Assembly: GCA_022969215.1 (NCBI GenBank)
Contig: JALJPA010000024.1
Location: 1-33,961 of the forward strand
Source of the DNA: Colwellia sp.
Lineage (GTDB): Bacteria > Pseudomonadota > Gammaproteobacteria > Enterobacterales > Alteromonadaceae
DNA length: 33,961 nucleotides
Direction: 5' to 3'
Shown here: one piece after another, positions 14,861 to 23,030 of the stretch
Layout: every line of letters begins with the position of its first letter
Numbering within the stretch: position 1 is the first letter of the stretch
Notes under the pieces: generated by a model
What the model saw: the letters and a program-made list of their open reading frames with translations, nothing else
What the model was told of the DNA's origin: nothing
The model's database searches: none
Position numbers and translations under genes: made by a program

Positions 14861-16200
14861 TGACTGAACATAAAATTCTAGTGGTTGAAGATGATGCCGG
14901 TTTGCGTGAAGCCTTAGTTGATACCTTATCATTAGCGGGTTATCGCTGTATAGAAGCCGACTCTGGCGAGGCGGCATTATTGCAGTTGAAAAATCAGCAA
15001 GTTGATATTGTTGTTAGTGATGTACAAATGGGTGGTATGTCTGGTTTATCGTTGCTTAAAAGCATTAAAAATCAACAGGTAAACTTGCCGGTGTTATTAA
15101 TGACAGCATACGGCACTATTGATGATGCAGTACAGGCCATGCGAGATGGCGCATGTAACTATATAGCTAAGCCTTTTGCACCACAGGTGTTACTCAATAT
15201 GGTTAGCCAATATATTCCGCCAAAAAAGGTTAATAAAAATGAGCCAATCGTTGCCGATAAACGCTCATTAGAATTACTTGTTTTGGCTAAAAAGGTCGCT
15301 AGTACCGATGCGTCAGTGATGATCCTTGGACCCAGTGGCTCAGGTAAAGAAGTATTAGCACAGTACGTGCATAATCACTCTAAACGAAGTGCTCAAGCTT
15401 TTATTGCTATTAACTGTGCGGCCATTCCTGAAAACATGTTGGAAGCTACCTTATTTGGTTATGAAAAAGGTGCCTTTACCGGCGCTATCCAAGCCTGTCC
15501 AGGAAAGTTTGAACAAGCCCAAGGTGGCACTATTTTACTTGATGAAATCACCGAAATGGACTTAGGGCTGCAAGCCAAAATTTTACGGGTATTGCAAGAG
15601 CGAGAAGTAGAACGTTTAGGCGGTAGAAAAATCATTAGCCTTGATGTCCGTGTTATTGCGACCAGTAATAGAGACTTAAAAGCCGCGGTAAATAACGGTG
15701 ACTTTCGTGAAGACCTTTATTATCGCCTTAACGTTTTCCCACTTACTTGGTTACCTTTAGCGCAGCGAGTTGATGATATATTAGTGCTAGCTCAATATTT
15801 GGTTTCCCGTCATTGTCAAAAAAATGGCGAGTGTATCCCTGAATTCACAGGTGCTGCCCGTAGTAAGCTTAACGCTTACCATTGGCCTGGTAATGTTCGT
15901 GAATTAGACAATGTTATCCAAAGAGCACTTATTTTACATAATGACATGCTGATTGATGCTGGCGACTTAATGATTGAAAATTTTGATACAGCATTAGTGA
16001 TAGAGCCAGAAAAAATCACTAACACCGAAGATAAGCTAGGCAGTGAATTGAAACTGCAAGAACATCAAATTATTCTTGATACCTTGCAAGCTTGTCATGG
16101 TAGTCGCAAAGCGGTTGCCGAGCGCTTAGGTATTAGCCCACGTACCTTACGTTATAAAATTGCAAAAATGCGCGACTCAGGTATAGAAATCCCCGCATAG
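14860..16200 (+). CDS. flrC: FlrC, sigma-54-dependent response regulator (446 aa)
   Basis: Phosphorylated by FlrB, activates sigma-54 class III genes (hook, basal body, some flagellins). A canonical receiver domain occupies residues 1-120: acidic pair E10/D11/D12, phospho-acceptor Asp54 (VVSDVQM), Thr82 in MTAYG and Lys104 in IAKPF. The AAA+ domain has Walker A GPSGSGKE (157-164), GAFTGA (204-209) and Walker B ILLDEI (225-230). A Fis-type HTH lies at about 415-438 (AVAERLGISPRTLRYKIAKM). An ATG two codons upstream (14854) is possible, but GGAG sits too close to it, so the TAATG overlap start is preferred. Two strong hairpins follow. Confidence 0.94.
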   Translation: MTEHKILVVEDDAGLREALVDTLSLAGYRCIEADSGEAALLQLKNQQVDIVVSDVQMGGMSGLSLLKSIKNQQVNLPVLLMTAYGTIDDAVQAMRDGACNYIAKPFAPQVLLNMVSQYIPPKKVNKNEPIVADKRSLELLVLAKKVASTDASVMILGPSGSGKEVLAQYVHNHSKRSAQAFIAINCAAIPENMLEATLFGYEKGAFTGAIQACPGKFEQAQGGTILLDEITEMDLGLQAKILRVLQEREVERLGGRKIISLDVRVIATSNRDLKAAVNNGDFREDLYYRLNVFPLTWLPLAQRVDDILVLAQYLVSRHCQKNGECIPEFTGAARSKLNAYHWPGNVRELDNVIQRALILHNDMLIDAGDLMIENFDTALVIEPEKITNTEDKLGSELKLQEHQIILDTLQACHGSRKAVAERLGISPRTLRYKIAKMRDSGIEIPA

Positions 16201-16213
16201 TCTTTTCACTTTT

Positions 16214-16255
16214 CCCTGCTTAGTTATCACTAACGGGTAGTGACAACTAAGCGGG
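16214..16255 (+). other. Long hairpin directly after flrC
   Basis: A 15-bp stem (16218-16232 with 16238-16252) has one A-C mismatch and a 5-base loop, extended outward by T-G and three C-G pairs. It starts 14 bases after the flrC stop. The T tract is poor, so it may be an mRNA-stabilising hairpin instead of a terminator. Confidence 0.6.
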
Positions 16256-16269
16256 CTAAAACCCCAAAC

Positions 16270-16311
16270 AAAATCAAAAGCCATTTTACTAGTAAAATGG
16301 CTTTTGATTTT
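16270..16311. terminator. 42-bp perfect palindrome, probable bidirectional terminator
   Basis: Bases 16270-16290 are the exact reverse complement of 16291-16311 (21-bp arms, centre ACTAGT), ending in TTGATTTT. As RNA it gives a very stable stem with U-rich 3' flank on either strand. It marks the end of the flrBC unit. Confidence 0.75.
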
Positions 16312-16316
16312 AGTTA

Positions 16317-16579
16317 TACCATTCCGCATAAAGAAGTGACCACTTAGAATAATATGGGCGACATTAGAACAAATAAAATATGTATAGATATAGTTACTCT
16401 ATATCAAACAAATTTTGTGTCGTTATCATGGTGCCCATACGTTCCCGAAGGGCGACTTTTAAAGACTTATAAGCGGCGTTATTGATTTTGACAAGGGAAT
16501 AACCATTCTCTTCAATCAATGCCTTGCCTCTAAGCCTTTAAATTCTCGCTAAGCGATCACTTTCTTATACGGATTGGTA
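16317..16579. mobile_element. MITE-like element 1 (263 bp)
   Basis: The ends are imperfect terminal inverted repeats of about 28 bp: TACCATTCCGCATAAAGAAG on the left against TACCAATCCGTATAAGAAAG on the reverse complement of the right, continuing with GTGA. They are flanked by TTA on both sides (16314-16316 and 16580-16582), a plausible 3-bp target duplication. It has no transposase. A minus-strand frame of 47 codons (16537-16394) reads ENGYSLVKINNAAYKSLKVA and looks like a protein-tail remnant. It has landed between the flrC terminator and the fliE promoter without damaging either. Confidence 0.7.
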
Positions 16580-16613
16580 TTATATCTCCCTTAGTAAAAC
16601 TAAATAGCGCTTT

Positions 16614-16629
16614 TGGCACTATGCTTGCA
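16614..16629 (+). promoter_or_regulatory. Consensus sigma-54 promoter for the fliE operon
   Basis: TTGGCAC-N5-TTGCA is a perfect -24/-12 match about 55 bases before the fliE ATG. It probably drives fliE and much of the downstream basal-body cluster under FlrA control. Confidence 0.93.
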
Positions 16630-16683
16630 AACTCACTGATATATCTTGTTTAACGTAAAAATATTGACAAAAGTGAGCGCACT

Positions 16684-17046
16684 ATGGATATCAAAAGCAA
16701 CTCTCTATATAGCCAAATGCAAAATATGTCGCTACAAGCCATGGGTAACAAATTACCTTCAGCTGATGCCATGGGTGTCAATGGTATTAATGGTAACAGT
16801 GTCGGCAAAATCAACGACTCAAGCAGTAGCTTTGGTAGCATGCTAACAGATGCCTTACAAAGCGTTAATGAATTGCAAAAAGAATCAGGTGATTTGAAAA
16901 GATCTTTTGAGATGGGCGACGCTAACGTCACCCTTGGTGAGGTGATGATTGCTTCATCTAAATCAGGTATTGCCTTGGATGCCACCATACAAATACGTAA
17001 TAAGTTTGTTGAAGCATACAAAGAAATAATGAGCATGCCAGTGTAA
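16684..17046 (+). CDS. fliE: FliE, basal-body MS-ring/rod adapter (120 aa)
   Basis: Joins the MS ring to the proximal rod and is among the first proteins exported. The C-terminal half is typical FliE: SFGSMLTDALQSVNELQKES, then VTLGEVMIASSKSGIALDAT and a final QIRNKFVEAYKEIMSMPV helix. Length fits the family (100-120). The N-terminal ~45 residues are polar, with Asn/Gly repeats. The ATG follows GTGAG. It is the first gene of the long fli run, downstream of a perfect sigma-54 promoter. A 179-base gap to fliF contains several short inverted repeats (for example TAACTG/CAGTTA just after the stop). Confidence 0.93.
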   Translation: MDIKSNSLYSQMQNMSLQAMGNKLPSADAMGVNGINGNSVGKINDSSSSFGSMLTDALQSVNELQKESGDLKRSFEMGDANVTLGEVMIASSKSGIALDATIQIRNKFVEAYKEIMSMPV

Positions 17047-17225
17047 TTTAACTGGCTTAAATCAGTTATAACGTCGTTGTTTTCATTCCGAATAGGCTAG
17101 CTATTCATCAATCAAACGCCTTGTTAGAAATGATTTATTCTCAGTTAAATCTGAGTGTCTAAATTAAGTTTTACCTAAGTTATTTAATAAGTTTTTCGTA
17201 AAAAACAGTACAGCGGAGAAGTAAA

Positions 17226-18959
17226 GTGTCTGATACAAACGCAATGGTAGCAGCTGATAGCGGTGATATGCTTGCCAGCGAAACCGATAGTGGCGCGATG
17301 GAAGAGCAAAAGTCAGGATTCGCTGCCTCATTAGGCAATGTCGATATTTTAAGACAAATGACCATAGTGGTTGCCTTGGCTATTTGTTTGGCTATTGCGG
17401 TATTTGTCATTATGCTGGCCAATGAGCCTGAGTATCGCTTCTTGTCGAAGTTACCAACAAAGCAATTGATTACCACTATGGATTTCCTTGATGCTAATCA
17501 AGTGGATTACCGTCAAGAAAACAACACTATTTCAGTGCCTACCGATGAATATCAAAATGTTAAGTTACTACTCGCACGCGAAGGTTTGAACGATGAGCCT
17601 TCAGAAGGTGAAGATATTCTAATGAAAGACATGGGCTTTGGCGTTAGTCAGCGCCTTGAACGAGAGCGATTACAGTATGGCCGAGAGCAACAACTGGGCA
17701 AAACCGTAGCGCAACTACAAAGTATTAGCCGCGCTAAAGTTTTATTGGCTATCCCACGTGAAAATGTTTTTGCTCGTCGCGAAAAAAGCCCATCTGCTAC
17801 GGTGGTGTTAACCATGCGTCGTGGTAAGATTTTATCTGATGAAGAAGTTGATGCTGTTGTCGATATTATTGCCTCGGCAGTGCAAGGTTTAAAGCCAAAT
17901 CGTGTCACAGTTACCGATCAAAATGGTCGTTTACTTAATTCTGGCTCGCAAAATTCTCTTTCATCCCGTTCTCGTAATGAGTTTGATATTGAACGAAAGC
18001 GTGAACAAGAGTACATGAATAAAATTGATAGTATTCTTATTCCCGTTGTAGGTCTTGGTAACTATACCGCGCAAGTGGATATTGCTATGGACTTCACCAA
18101 TATTGAAGAAACCCAGCGCCGTTATAACGCTGACTTACCTGCGCTACGCAGTGAAATGACTATTGAAACCAGTAACATAGGTGGCGCCTTAGGTGGTATT
18201 CCTGGCGCGTTAACTAACCAACCTCCTATTGAGTCGGTTATTCCTGAAAATGCAGTCGGTGGTCAAAAGAAAAGTATGCCGAGTCGTAGGCATTCAGAGT
18301 CGACAAAAAATTATGAGCTTGATGAAGCTATTAGTCATACCAAATCGCAAACAGGCATTATCAGACGGGTCAGTGTTTCTGTGGCTCTTGATTATGTTGC
18401 CGGCGCAGCAACGACCCCTGCTGAAGCCGGGGTCGATGCACCAGCACCTGCAATTGTACCTCGCTCGGCGGCTGAAGTTGCTAGTATTCGTCGATTATTA
18501 CAAGGTAGTATTGGTTTTGATTTACAGCGTGGCGATGTTTTAGAAGTGCTTACCATACCTTTTAACCGTCCCGATTTTGGCGTGGTAGCAGAAATACCTA
18601 TCTGGCAACAGCCTTGGTTTGTTAAAGTACTAAAATTAGTGTTAGGCGCTATAGTCATTATCGTTTTAATATTAGCGGTTGTTCGCCCTATGCTGAAACG
18701 TTTAATCTACCCAGAGCAAACCCCTGATGATTATGGTGATAAGTCACTAGACAGCCATATTGATTTAGGTGATGAAACTATGGATATGCTGACCTCAGAT
18801 TTTGATGCAGGTGCGGTAGGATTTGCTCCAGATGGCAGTTTACAGTTACCTGATCTACATCGAGACGAAGACATACTTAAGGCGGTTCGTGCGCTAGTCG
18901 CAAATGAGCCAGAATTATCATCGCAAGTAGTGAAAAGTTGGTTGAACGAAGATGAGTGA
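17226..18959 (+). CDS. fliF: FliF, MS-ring protein (577 aa)
   Basis: Forms the membrane MS ring on which the rotor and export gate assemble. TM1 lies at about 44-64 (MTIVVALAICLAIAVFVIML) and TM2 at about 463-485 (VLKLVLGAIVIIVLILAVV), with the large periplasmic ring-building region between. The C-terminal tail (PELSSQVVKSWLNEDE) is the FliG-binding segment. GTG is the start, with GGAG seven to eight bases upstream. The 3' end overlaps fliG by eight bases, a coupling consistent with stoichiometric FliF-FliG assembly. An Ala/Pro-rich loop (about 396-420) is local variation. Confidence 0.96.
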   Translation: MSDTNAMVAADSGDMLASETDSGAMEEQKSGFAASLGNVDILRQMTIVVALAICLAIAVFVIMLANEPEYRFLSKLPTKQLITTMDFLDANQVDYRQENNTISVPTDEYQNVKLLLAREGLNDEPSEGEDILMKDMGFGVSQRLERERLQYGREQQLGKTVAQLQSISRAKVLLAIPRENVFARREKSPSATVVLTMRRGKILSDEEVDAVVDIIASAVQGLKPNRVTVTDQNGRLLNSGSQNSLSSRSRNEFDIERKREQEYMNKIDSILIPVVGLGNYTAQVDIAMDFTNIEETQRRYNADLPALRSEMTIETSNIGGALGGIPGALTNQPPIESVIPENAVGGQKKSMPSRRHSESTKNYELDEAISHTKSQTGIIRRVSVSVALDYVAGAATTPAEAGVDAPAPAIVPRSAAEVASIRRLLQGSIGFDLQRGDVLEVLTIPFNRPDFGVVAEIPIWQQPWFVKVLKLVLGAIVIIVLILAVVRPMLKRLIYPEQTPDDYGDKSLDSHIDLGDETMDMLTSDFDAGAVGFAPDGSLQLPDLHRDEDILKAVRALVANEPELSSQVVKSWLNEDE

Positions 18960-20007
18960 TGAACAAGAAGTCGGCGAATTAGCCGCAGCCCCTGTAGGCT
19001 TCGATGTAGACAAGCTAGAAGGCTCTGAAAAAGCGGCAATACTATTGCTTAGTTTGTCGGAAGAAGATGCCGCGCAAATATTAAAGCACCTTGAGCCAAA
19101 ACAAGTACAGCAAGTGGGTACAGTTATGGCGGCAATGCAAGATTTTACTCAAGAAAAAATCACGGCTGTGCATAAACTCTTTATTCATGAAATACAAAAC
19201 TTCTCTACCATTGGTTTCCAAAGTGAGGAGTTTGTTCGCAGAGCGTTAACAGCGGCACTAGGTGAAGACAAAGCCGGTAATTTAATTGATCAAATTGTTA
19301 TGGGTGGTGGTGCTAAAGGCCTAGATTCATTGAAGTGGATGGACTCTAAGCAAGTAGCCAACATCATTCGTAATGAGCATCCTCAAATACAAACCATTGT
19401 TTTATCCTACCTTGAGCCTGAGCAATCCGCTGAGATCATGAGTCAATTTACCGATAAAGTCCGATTAGACTTAATGATGCGTATTGCAAATTTAGAAGAA
19501 GTACAACCGGCAGCCTTGCAAGAATTAAACGAGATTATGGAGAAACAATTTGCCGGTCAAGCGGGCGCACAAGCAGCGAAAATGGGCGGCTTAAAAGCGG
19601 CTGCAGATATTATGAACTACTTGGAGACAAATGTTGAAGGCATGTTGATGGACTCAATCCGTGAAAATGATGAAGAAATGAGTCAGCAAATTCAAGACTT
19701 GATGTTTGTCTTTGAAAACCTTGCCGATGTGGATGATCGCGGCATGCAAGCTATCTTACGTGAAGTACAGCAAGAAGCCTTAATGAAAGCGATTAAAGGC
19801 ACGGATGAAGCACTAAAAGATAAGATAATGAGTAATATGTCTAAACGTGCTGCGGAAATGATGGCTGATGATTTAGAAGCTATGGGGCCGGTACGCATAA
19901 GTGAAGTGGAAGCGGCGCAAAAAGAAATTCTGTCAGTTGCTCGACGATTATCTGACGCAGGCGAAATTATGCTGGGCGGCGGTGGCGGTGGCGATGAGTT
20001 CTTATAA
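18952..20007 (+). CDS. fliG: FliG, rotor switch protein (351 aa)
   Basis: Links the MS ring to the C ring and interacts with the stator to generate torque. The N-terminal domain (about 20-110: GSEKAAILLLSLSEEDAAQI) binds FliF. The middle domain carries the EHPQ motif (NEHPQIQTIVLSYL) that contacts FliM. The C-terminal domain (about 240-335) holds the charged torque helix region (FVFENLADVDDRGMQAILRE). It ends with a run of six glycines before DEFL. Start ATG overlaps the end of fliF. A repeat-rich gap of 114 bases separates it from fliH. Confidence 0.97.
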   Translation: MSDEQEVGELAAAPVGFDVDKLEGSEKAAILLLSLSEEDAAQILKHLEPKQVQQVGTVMAAMQDFTQEKITAVHKLFIHEIQNFSTIGFQSEEFVRRALTAALGEDKAGNLIDQIVMGGGAKGLDSLKWMDSKQVANIIRNEHPQIQTIVLSYLEPEQSAEIMSQFTDKVRLDLMMRIANLEEVQPAALQELNEIMEKQFAGQAGAQAAKMGGLKAAADIMNYLETNVEGMLMDSIRENDEEMSQQIQDLMFVFENLADVDDRGMQAILREVQQEALMKAIKGTDEALKDKIMSNMSKRAAEMMADDLEAMGPVRISEVEAAQKEILSVARRLSDAGEIMLGGGGGGDEFL

Positions 20008-20021
20008 CATCAAGCTAGCTT

Positions 20022-20095
20022 AGCTCATTTCATGTAAGCTCATTTCATTTAAGCTCATCCCAAATTAGCTAAGCTCTGTTTTACCGAGCTTAGCT
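20022..20095. repeat. 15-bp tandem repeats and a hairpin between fliG and fliH
   Basis: The unit AGCTCATTTCATGTA occurs at 20022-20036, again with one change at 20037-20051, then seven more matching bases. AGCTAAGCTC (20067-20076) and GAGCTTAGCT (20086-20095) form a perfect 10-bp inverted repeat with a 9-base loop and no T tract. The gap is full of AGCT motifs. Confidence 0.75.
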
Positions 20096-20121
20096 TGAAT
20101 TAGCGCAGTAAAGGTACACTC

Positions 20122-20913
20122 ATGTCAAAACTACCCATTCGTATTATAAAAGCGTCATCAGAGGATGTCACCGATGTTTGGTCTTTACCAGATGTCCAAG
20201 GTCAACCTAGTTCAGCAGATAAAGATAAAACCAATGCTTTTGGTAAAAAAAGTAACTGGGTCTATGAACCACCTGAGCCGGAAGAAGCTGAGCCACAGCC
20301 ACTGACAGCACAAGAGATTGACGATATTCGAATAGCTGCCAGTGAAGAGGGCTTTAATCAGGGCAAAGAAGAAGGCTTCAGCAAAGGTTATGAAGAAGGT
20401 AAAGCTAAAGGGTTAGAAGAAGGGCAGCTACAAGGTATTAAAGAAGGTACTGAACAAGGATTAGCTCAAGGTAAAGAGCAAATTGAGCAACAAAGTGATA
20501 AATGGCAAAAATTGATTGACCAATTACACCAGCCACTGGCTAGCGTGGAAAAAAATGTCGAAGAGCAGTTACTTAATTTGGTTTTACAGCTAACAGAAGC
20601 TGTGGTGTTACATGAAGCAAAAACCAACCCCGACATTTTAATGACGGCAATAGCTACTGGCATCAAAAGTTTACCTAGCAGTGATGCACAAACTCAAATA
20701 TGTTTAAATCCAAACGATATTAATTTAGTCGAAGCGCAATTTGGCGCAGAGCACATTGCCGAACAAGGCTGGCGTTTACTGCCGGCACCCCAACTCCCCC
20801 AAGGTAGCTGCCAAATAGAAAACAGCACCTCAAATATCGACTTGCAAATGAAAGCAAGACTAAAACAAGTGCTGGAACCTTTCTTGCAAGAAGCTTTACA
20901 TCAAAGTTCCTAA
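20122..20913 (+). CDS. fliH: FliH, export ATPase stator/regulator (263 aa)
   Basis: Dimeric partner that anchors and restrains the FliI ATPase at the C ring. The centre (about 75-120) has a clear series of GxxxG-type repeats typical of FliH (FNQGKEEGFSKGYEEGKAKG, then GLEEGQLQGIKEG). The C-terminal domain (about 140-255) is the FliI-binding part. The acidic, Pro-containing N-terminal region (EPPEPEEAEPQPLTAQEID) precedes the repeats. The ATG is preceded by AAGG. fliI starts 57 bases downstream. Confidence 0.93.
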   Translation: MSKLPIRIIKASSEDVTDVWSLPDVQGQPSSADKDKTNAFGKKSNWVYEPPEPEEAEPQPLTAQEIDDIRIAASEEGFNQGKEEGFSKGYEEGKAKGLEEGQLQGIKEGTEQGLAQGKEQIEQQSDKWQKLIDQLHQPLASVEKNVEEQLLNLVLQLTEAVVLHEAKTNPDILMTAIATGIKSLPSSDAQTQICLNPNDINLVEAQFGAEHIAEQGWRLLPAPQLPQGSCQIENSTSNIDLQMKARLKQVLEPFLQEALHQSS

Positions 20914-20970
20914 TCTCTTAGGGCTTGATACTTTTTAGTTTGAAATTTTTATCTTAAGGTAAACAATCCT

Positions 20971-22326
20971 ATGGTTGATAGCTTACGTTTAACTGAGCGT
21001 TTTAAAAAAAGCCAAAAATTTATTCATGACTTCAAGGCACCTGTTGCCGGTCGCTTAGTACGTGTTGTTGGTTTAACGCTAGAAGCCGTTGGCGTAAAAG
21101 CACATGTCGGTAGTCAATGTCTGGTTGAAACCGCACATGGTGATTTACTTGCTGAGGTGGTTGGTTTTGCACAGGATATTACCTATTTAATGCCAGAAGA
21201 AAGTCTTCGTGGTGTTATGCCTGGCGCGCGTGTGTTACCTATTTCCAGTAAATTTAAGGTTCCTTTATCTATGGATTTACTCGGCCGAGTTATTAACGGT
21301 GTCGGTAAACCCCTCGATGGTAAAGGGCCGATAAAATCAGATAACGATTACCATCATGATAGTAAACCGATGAACCCACTATCACGACGAGCCATCACCG
21401 AAGTACTTGATGTTGGTGTTCGCTCCATTAATAGTTTTATCAGTATTGGTAAAGGTCAACGCATGGGGCTTTTTGCTGGCTCAGGCGTTGGTAAAAGTGT
21501 GCTTATGGGCATGATGACTCGCGGCACTACGGCTGATGTTGTCGTTGTTGGTTTAGTGGGGGAGCGTGGCCGTGAAGTAAAAGAATTTATCGAAGAAATT
21601 TTAGGAGAAGAGGGGCTTAAGCGCGCCGTTGTCGTCGCTGCTCCAGCAGATAATTCACCGTTAATGCGTCTAAAAGGCTGTGAAACGGCAGTGCAAATTA
21701 GCGAGTATTTTCGTGATCAAGGTCTAAATGTCTTGTTATTACTTGATTCCTTAACGCGCTACGCCCAAGCACAGCGTGAAATAGCCTTAGCGGTAGGTGA
21801 GCCTCCAGCAACCAAAGGTTATCCGCCGTCAGTGTTTTCAAAATTACCACAATTAGTTGAACGTGCCGGTAATGGCGGTGAAGGACAAGGCTCTATCACC
21901 GCCTTTTATACGGTATTAACCGAAGGTGATGATTTACAAGACCCTATTGCTGATGCGGCGCGTGCGATTTTAGATGGTCATGTGGTCTTATCTCGAGAGT
22001 TAGCCGATGCAGGGCATTATCCTGCGGTAAATATTGAAGGCTCTATTTCACGGGTTATGCCAATGGTAACCAGTGAAGAGCATCAAGAATTAGCCAAGCA
22101 GTTAAAACAAATGTATGCCTTATATCAGCAAAACAAAGACCTTATTGCCATAGGTGCTTATACCAAGGGTAATGACCCACGCATTGATCAAGCAATCAAT
22201 GTGCTACCAGTGATTAACTTCTTTTTACAGCAAAAGATTAATGAAGTGATCCCCTATGACCAAAGTATTGCTCAGCTACAAGAAATTATTGCTGCAGCCC
22301 ATGCTCATAATCAACAGAAAGCATAG
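20971..22326 (+). CDS. fliI: FliI, flagellar export ATPase (451 aa)
   Basis: F1-beta-like hexameric ATPase that unloads chaperones and unfolds substrates at the export gate. Walker A GSGVGKS is at 170-176 (GLFAGSGVGKSVLMG). Downstream lie GLVGERGREVKEF and the Walker B region VLLLLDSLTRYAQAQREIA. The family motif GEPPATKGYPPSVF follows. Full length for the family. The ATG has AAGG at acceptable spacing. The flanking fliH and fliJ encode its direct partners. Confidence 0.97.
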   Translation: MVDSLRLTERFKKSQKFIHDFKAPVAGRLVRVVGLTLEAVGVKAHVGSQCLVETAHGDLLAEVVGFAQDITYLMPEESLRGVMPGARVLPISSKFKVPLSMDLLGRVINGVGKPLDGKGPIKSDNDYHHDSKPMNPLSRRAITEVLDVGVRSINSFISIGKGQRMGLFAGSGVGKSVLMGMMTRGTTADVVVVGLVGERGREVKEFIEEILGEEGLKRAVVVAAPADNSPLMRLKGCETAVQISEYFRDQGLNVLLLLDSLTRYAQAQREIALAVGEPPATKGYPPSVFSKLPQLVERAGNGGEGQGSITAFYTVLTEGDDLQDPIADAARAILDGHVVLSRELADAGHYPAVNIEGSISRVMPMVTSEEHQELAKQLKQMYALYQQNKDLIAIGAYTKGNDPRIDQAINVLPVINFFLQQKINEVIPYDQSIAQLQEIIAAAHAHNQQKA

Positions 22327-22384
22327 GCTTAGGCTTTTATTTAGCTCTATTGATATAAGAGTATTGATTTAAAGAGTAAATTTA

Positions 22385-22828
22385 ATGGCAATGAAGCAAC
22401 TAAATACCATATTAAAGTTTGAAAAAGACAACGAGCAACGCTGTGCCGATCAGTTAAAAATTGCTGAAAATGAATATCAACAAAATATTACTCGCTTACA
22501 AGGTGTGGCAGATTACCGCTTAGAGTATATGAAGCGATTAAGTCAACGCGCAGAGCAAGGCGTAGACAGCGCTACTTACAGTCATTACCATGCCTTTATC
22601 GCTAAACTTGATACCGCTTCAGCGCAAGTAGAAATAGCAATGAATCAAGCCAAAGCACTAGTTAAGCAAAGTAAAAGTATTTGGCTTAAACAAAGGCAAA
22701 AAGTGAAAGCAATTGAGCTATTACGTGATAAGCGTTTACAAAAAATGGCAGTAGCAGCAGACAGAGCGGAACAGAAGATGTTTGACGAAATTGCCACTCA
22801 GCAATTTGTACGCCGACCCAAGCGTTAG
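22385..22828 (+). CDS. fliJ: FliJ, export ATPase stalk protein (147 aa)
   Basis: Gamma-subunit-like coiled coil that sits in the FliI hexamer and links to FlhA. The whole protein is helical and charged (TILKFEKDNEQRCADQLKIA ... MKRLSQRAEQGVDSATYSHY). The C-terminal basic end is typical of FliJ (FVRRPKR). Length matches the family. The ATG follows AGAG. A 196-base gap before fliK holds no gene that I can see; it contains two similar TTGGAATGA stretches, one upstream and one at the fliK start. Confidence 0.9.
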   Translation: MAMKQLNTILKFEKDNEQRCADQLKIAENEYQQNITRLQGVADYRLEYMKRLSQRAEQGVDSATYSHYHAFIAKLDTASAQVEIAMNQAKALVKQSKSIWLKQRQKVKAIELLRDKRLQKMAVAADRAEQKMFDEIATQQFVRRPKR

Positions 22829-23030
22829 CTATTTTTCTACATGCTAAGTTTCAAATTGAGTGATTGGAATGATTATTGCTGTACTTAACTTATTCATAGC
22901 TAGTAAAGCACTAACAAATAACTAGCAAAGAGCTTATAAAGCGTTTAGATGAGCGTTTTCAGGCAAGTATTTTCAGTAATACGCCGTGTGAATTTTATTA
23001 TTTTAGCTAATTTCAACAATTGGAATGACT

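Larger units (their letters stand above)
16201..16683. other. flrC-fliE intergenic region
   Basis: This 483-base gap contains, in order, two hairpins after flrC (16214-16255 and 16270-16311), a MITE-like element (16317-16579) and a consensus sigma-54 promoter for fliE (16614-16629). Confidence 0.8.

Noticed and set aside
16646-16846. 66-codon plus-strand frame overlapping the fliE start
   Set aside because: It lies out of frame over fliE, which has strong family motifs and a good start. No independent support.
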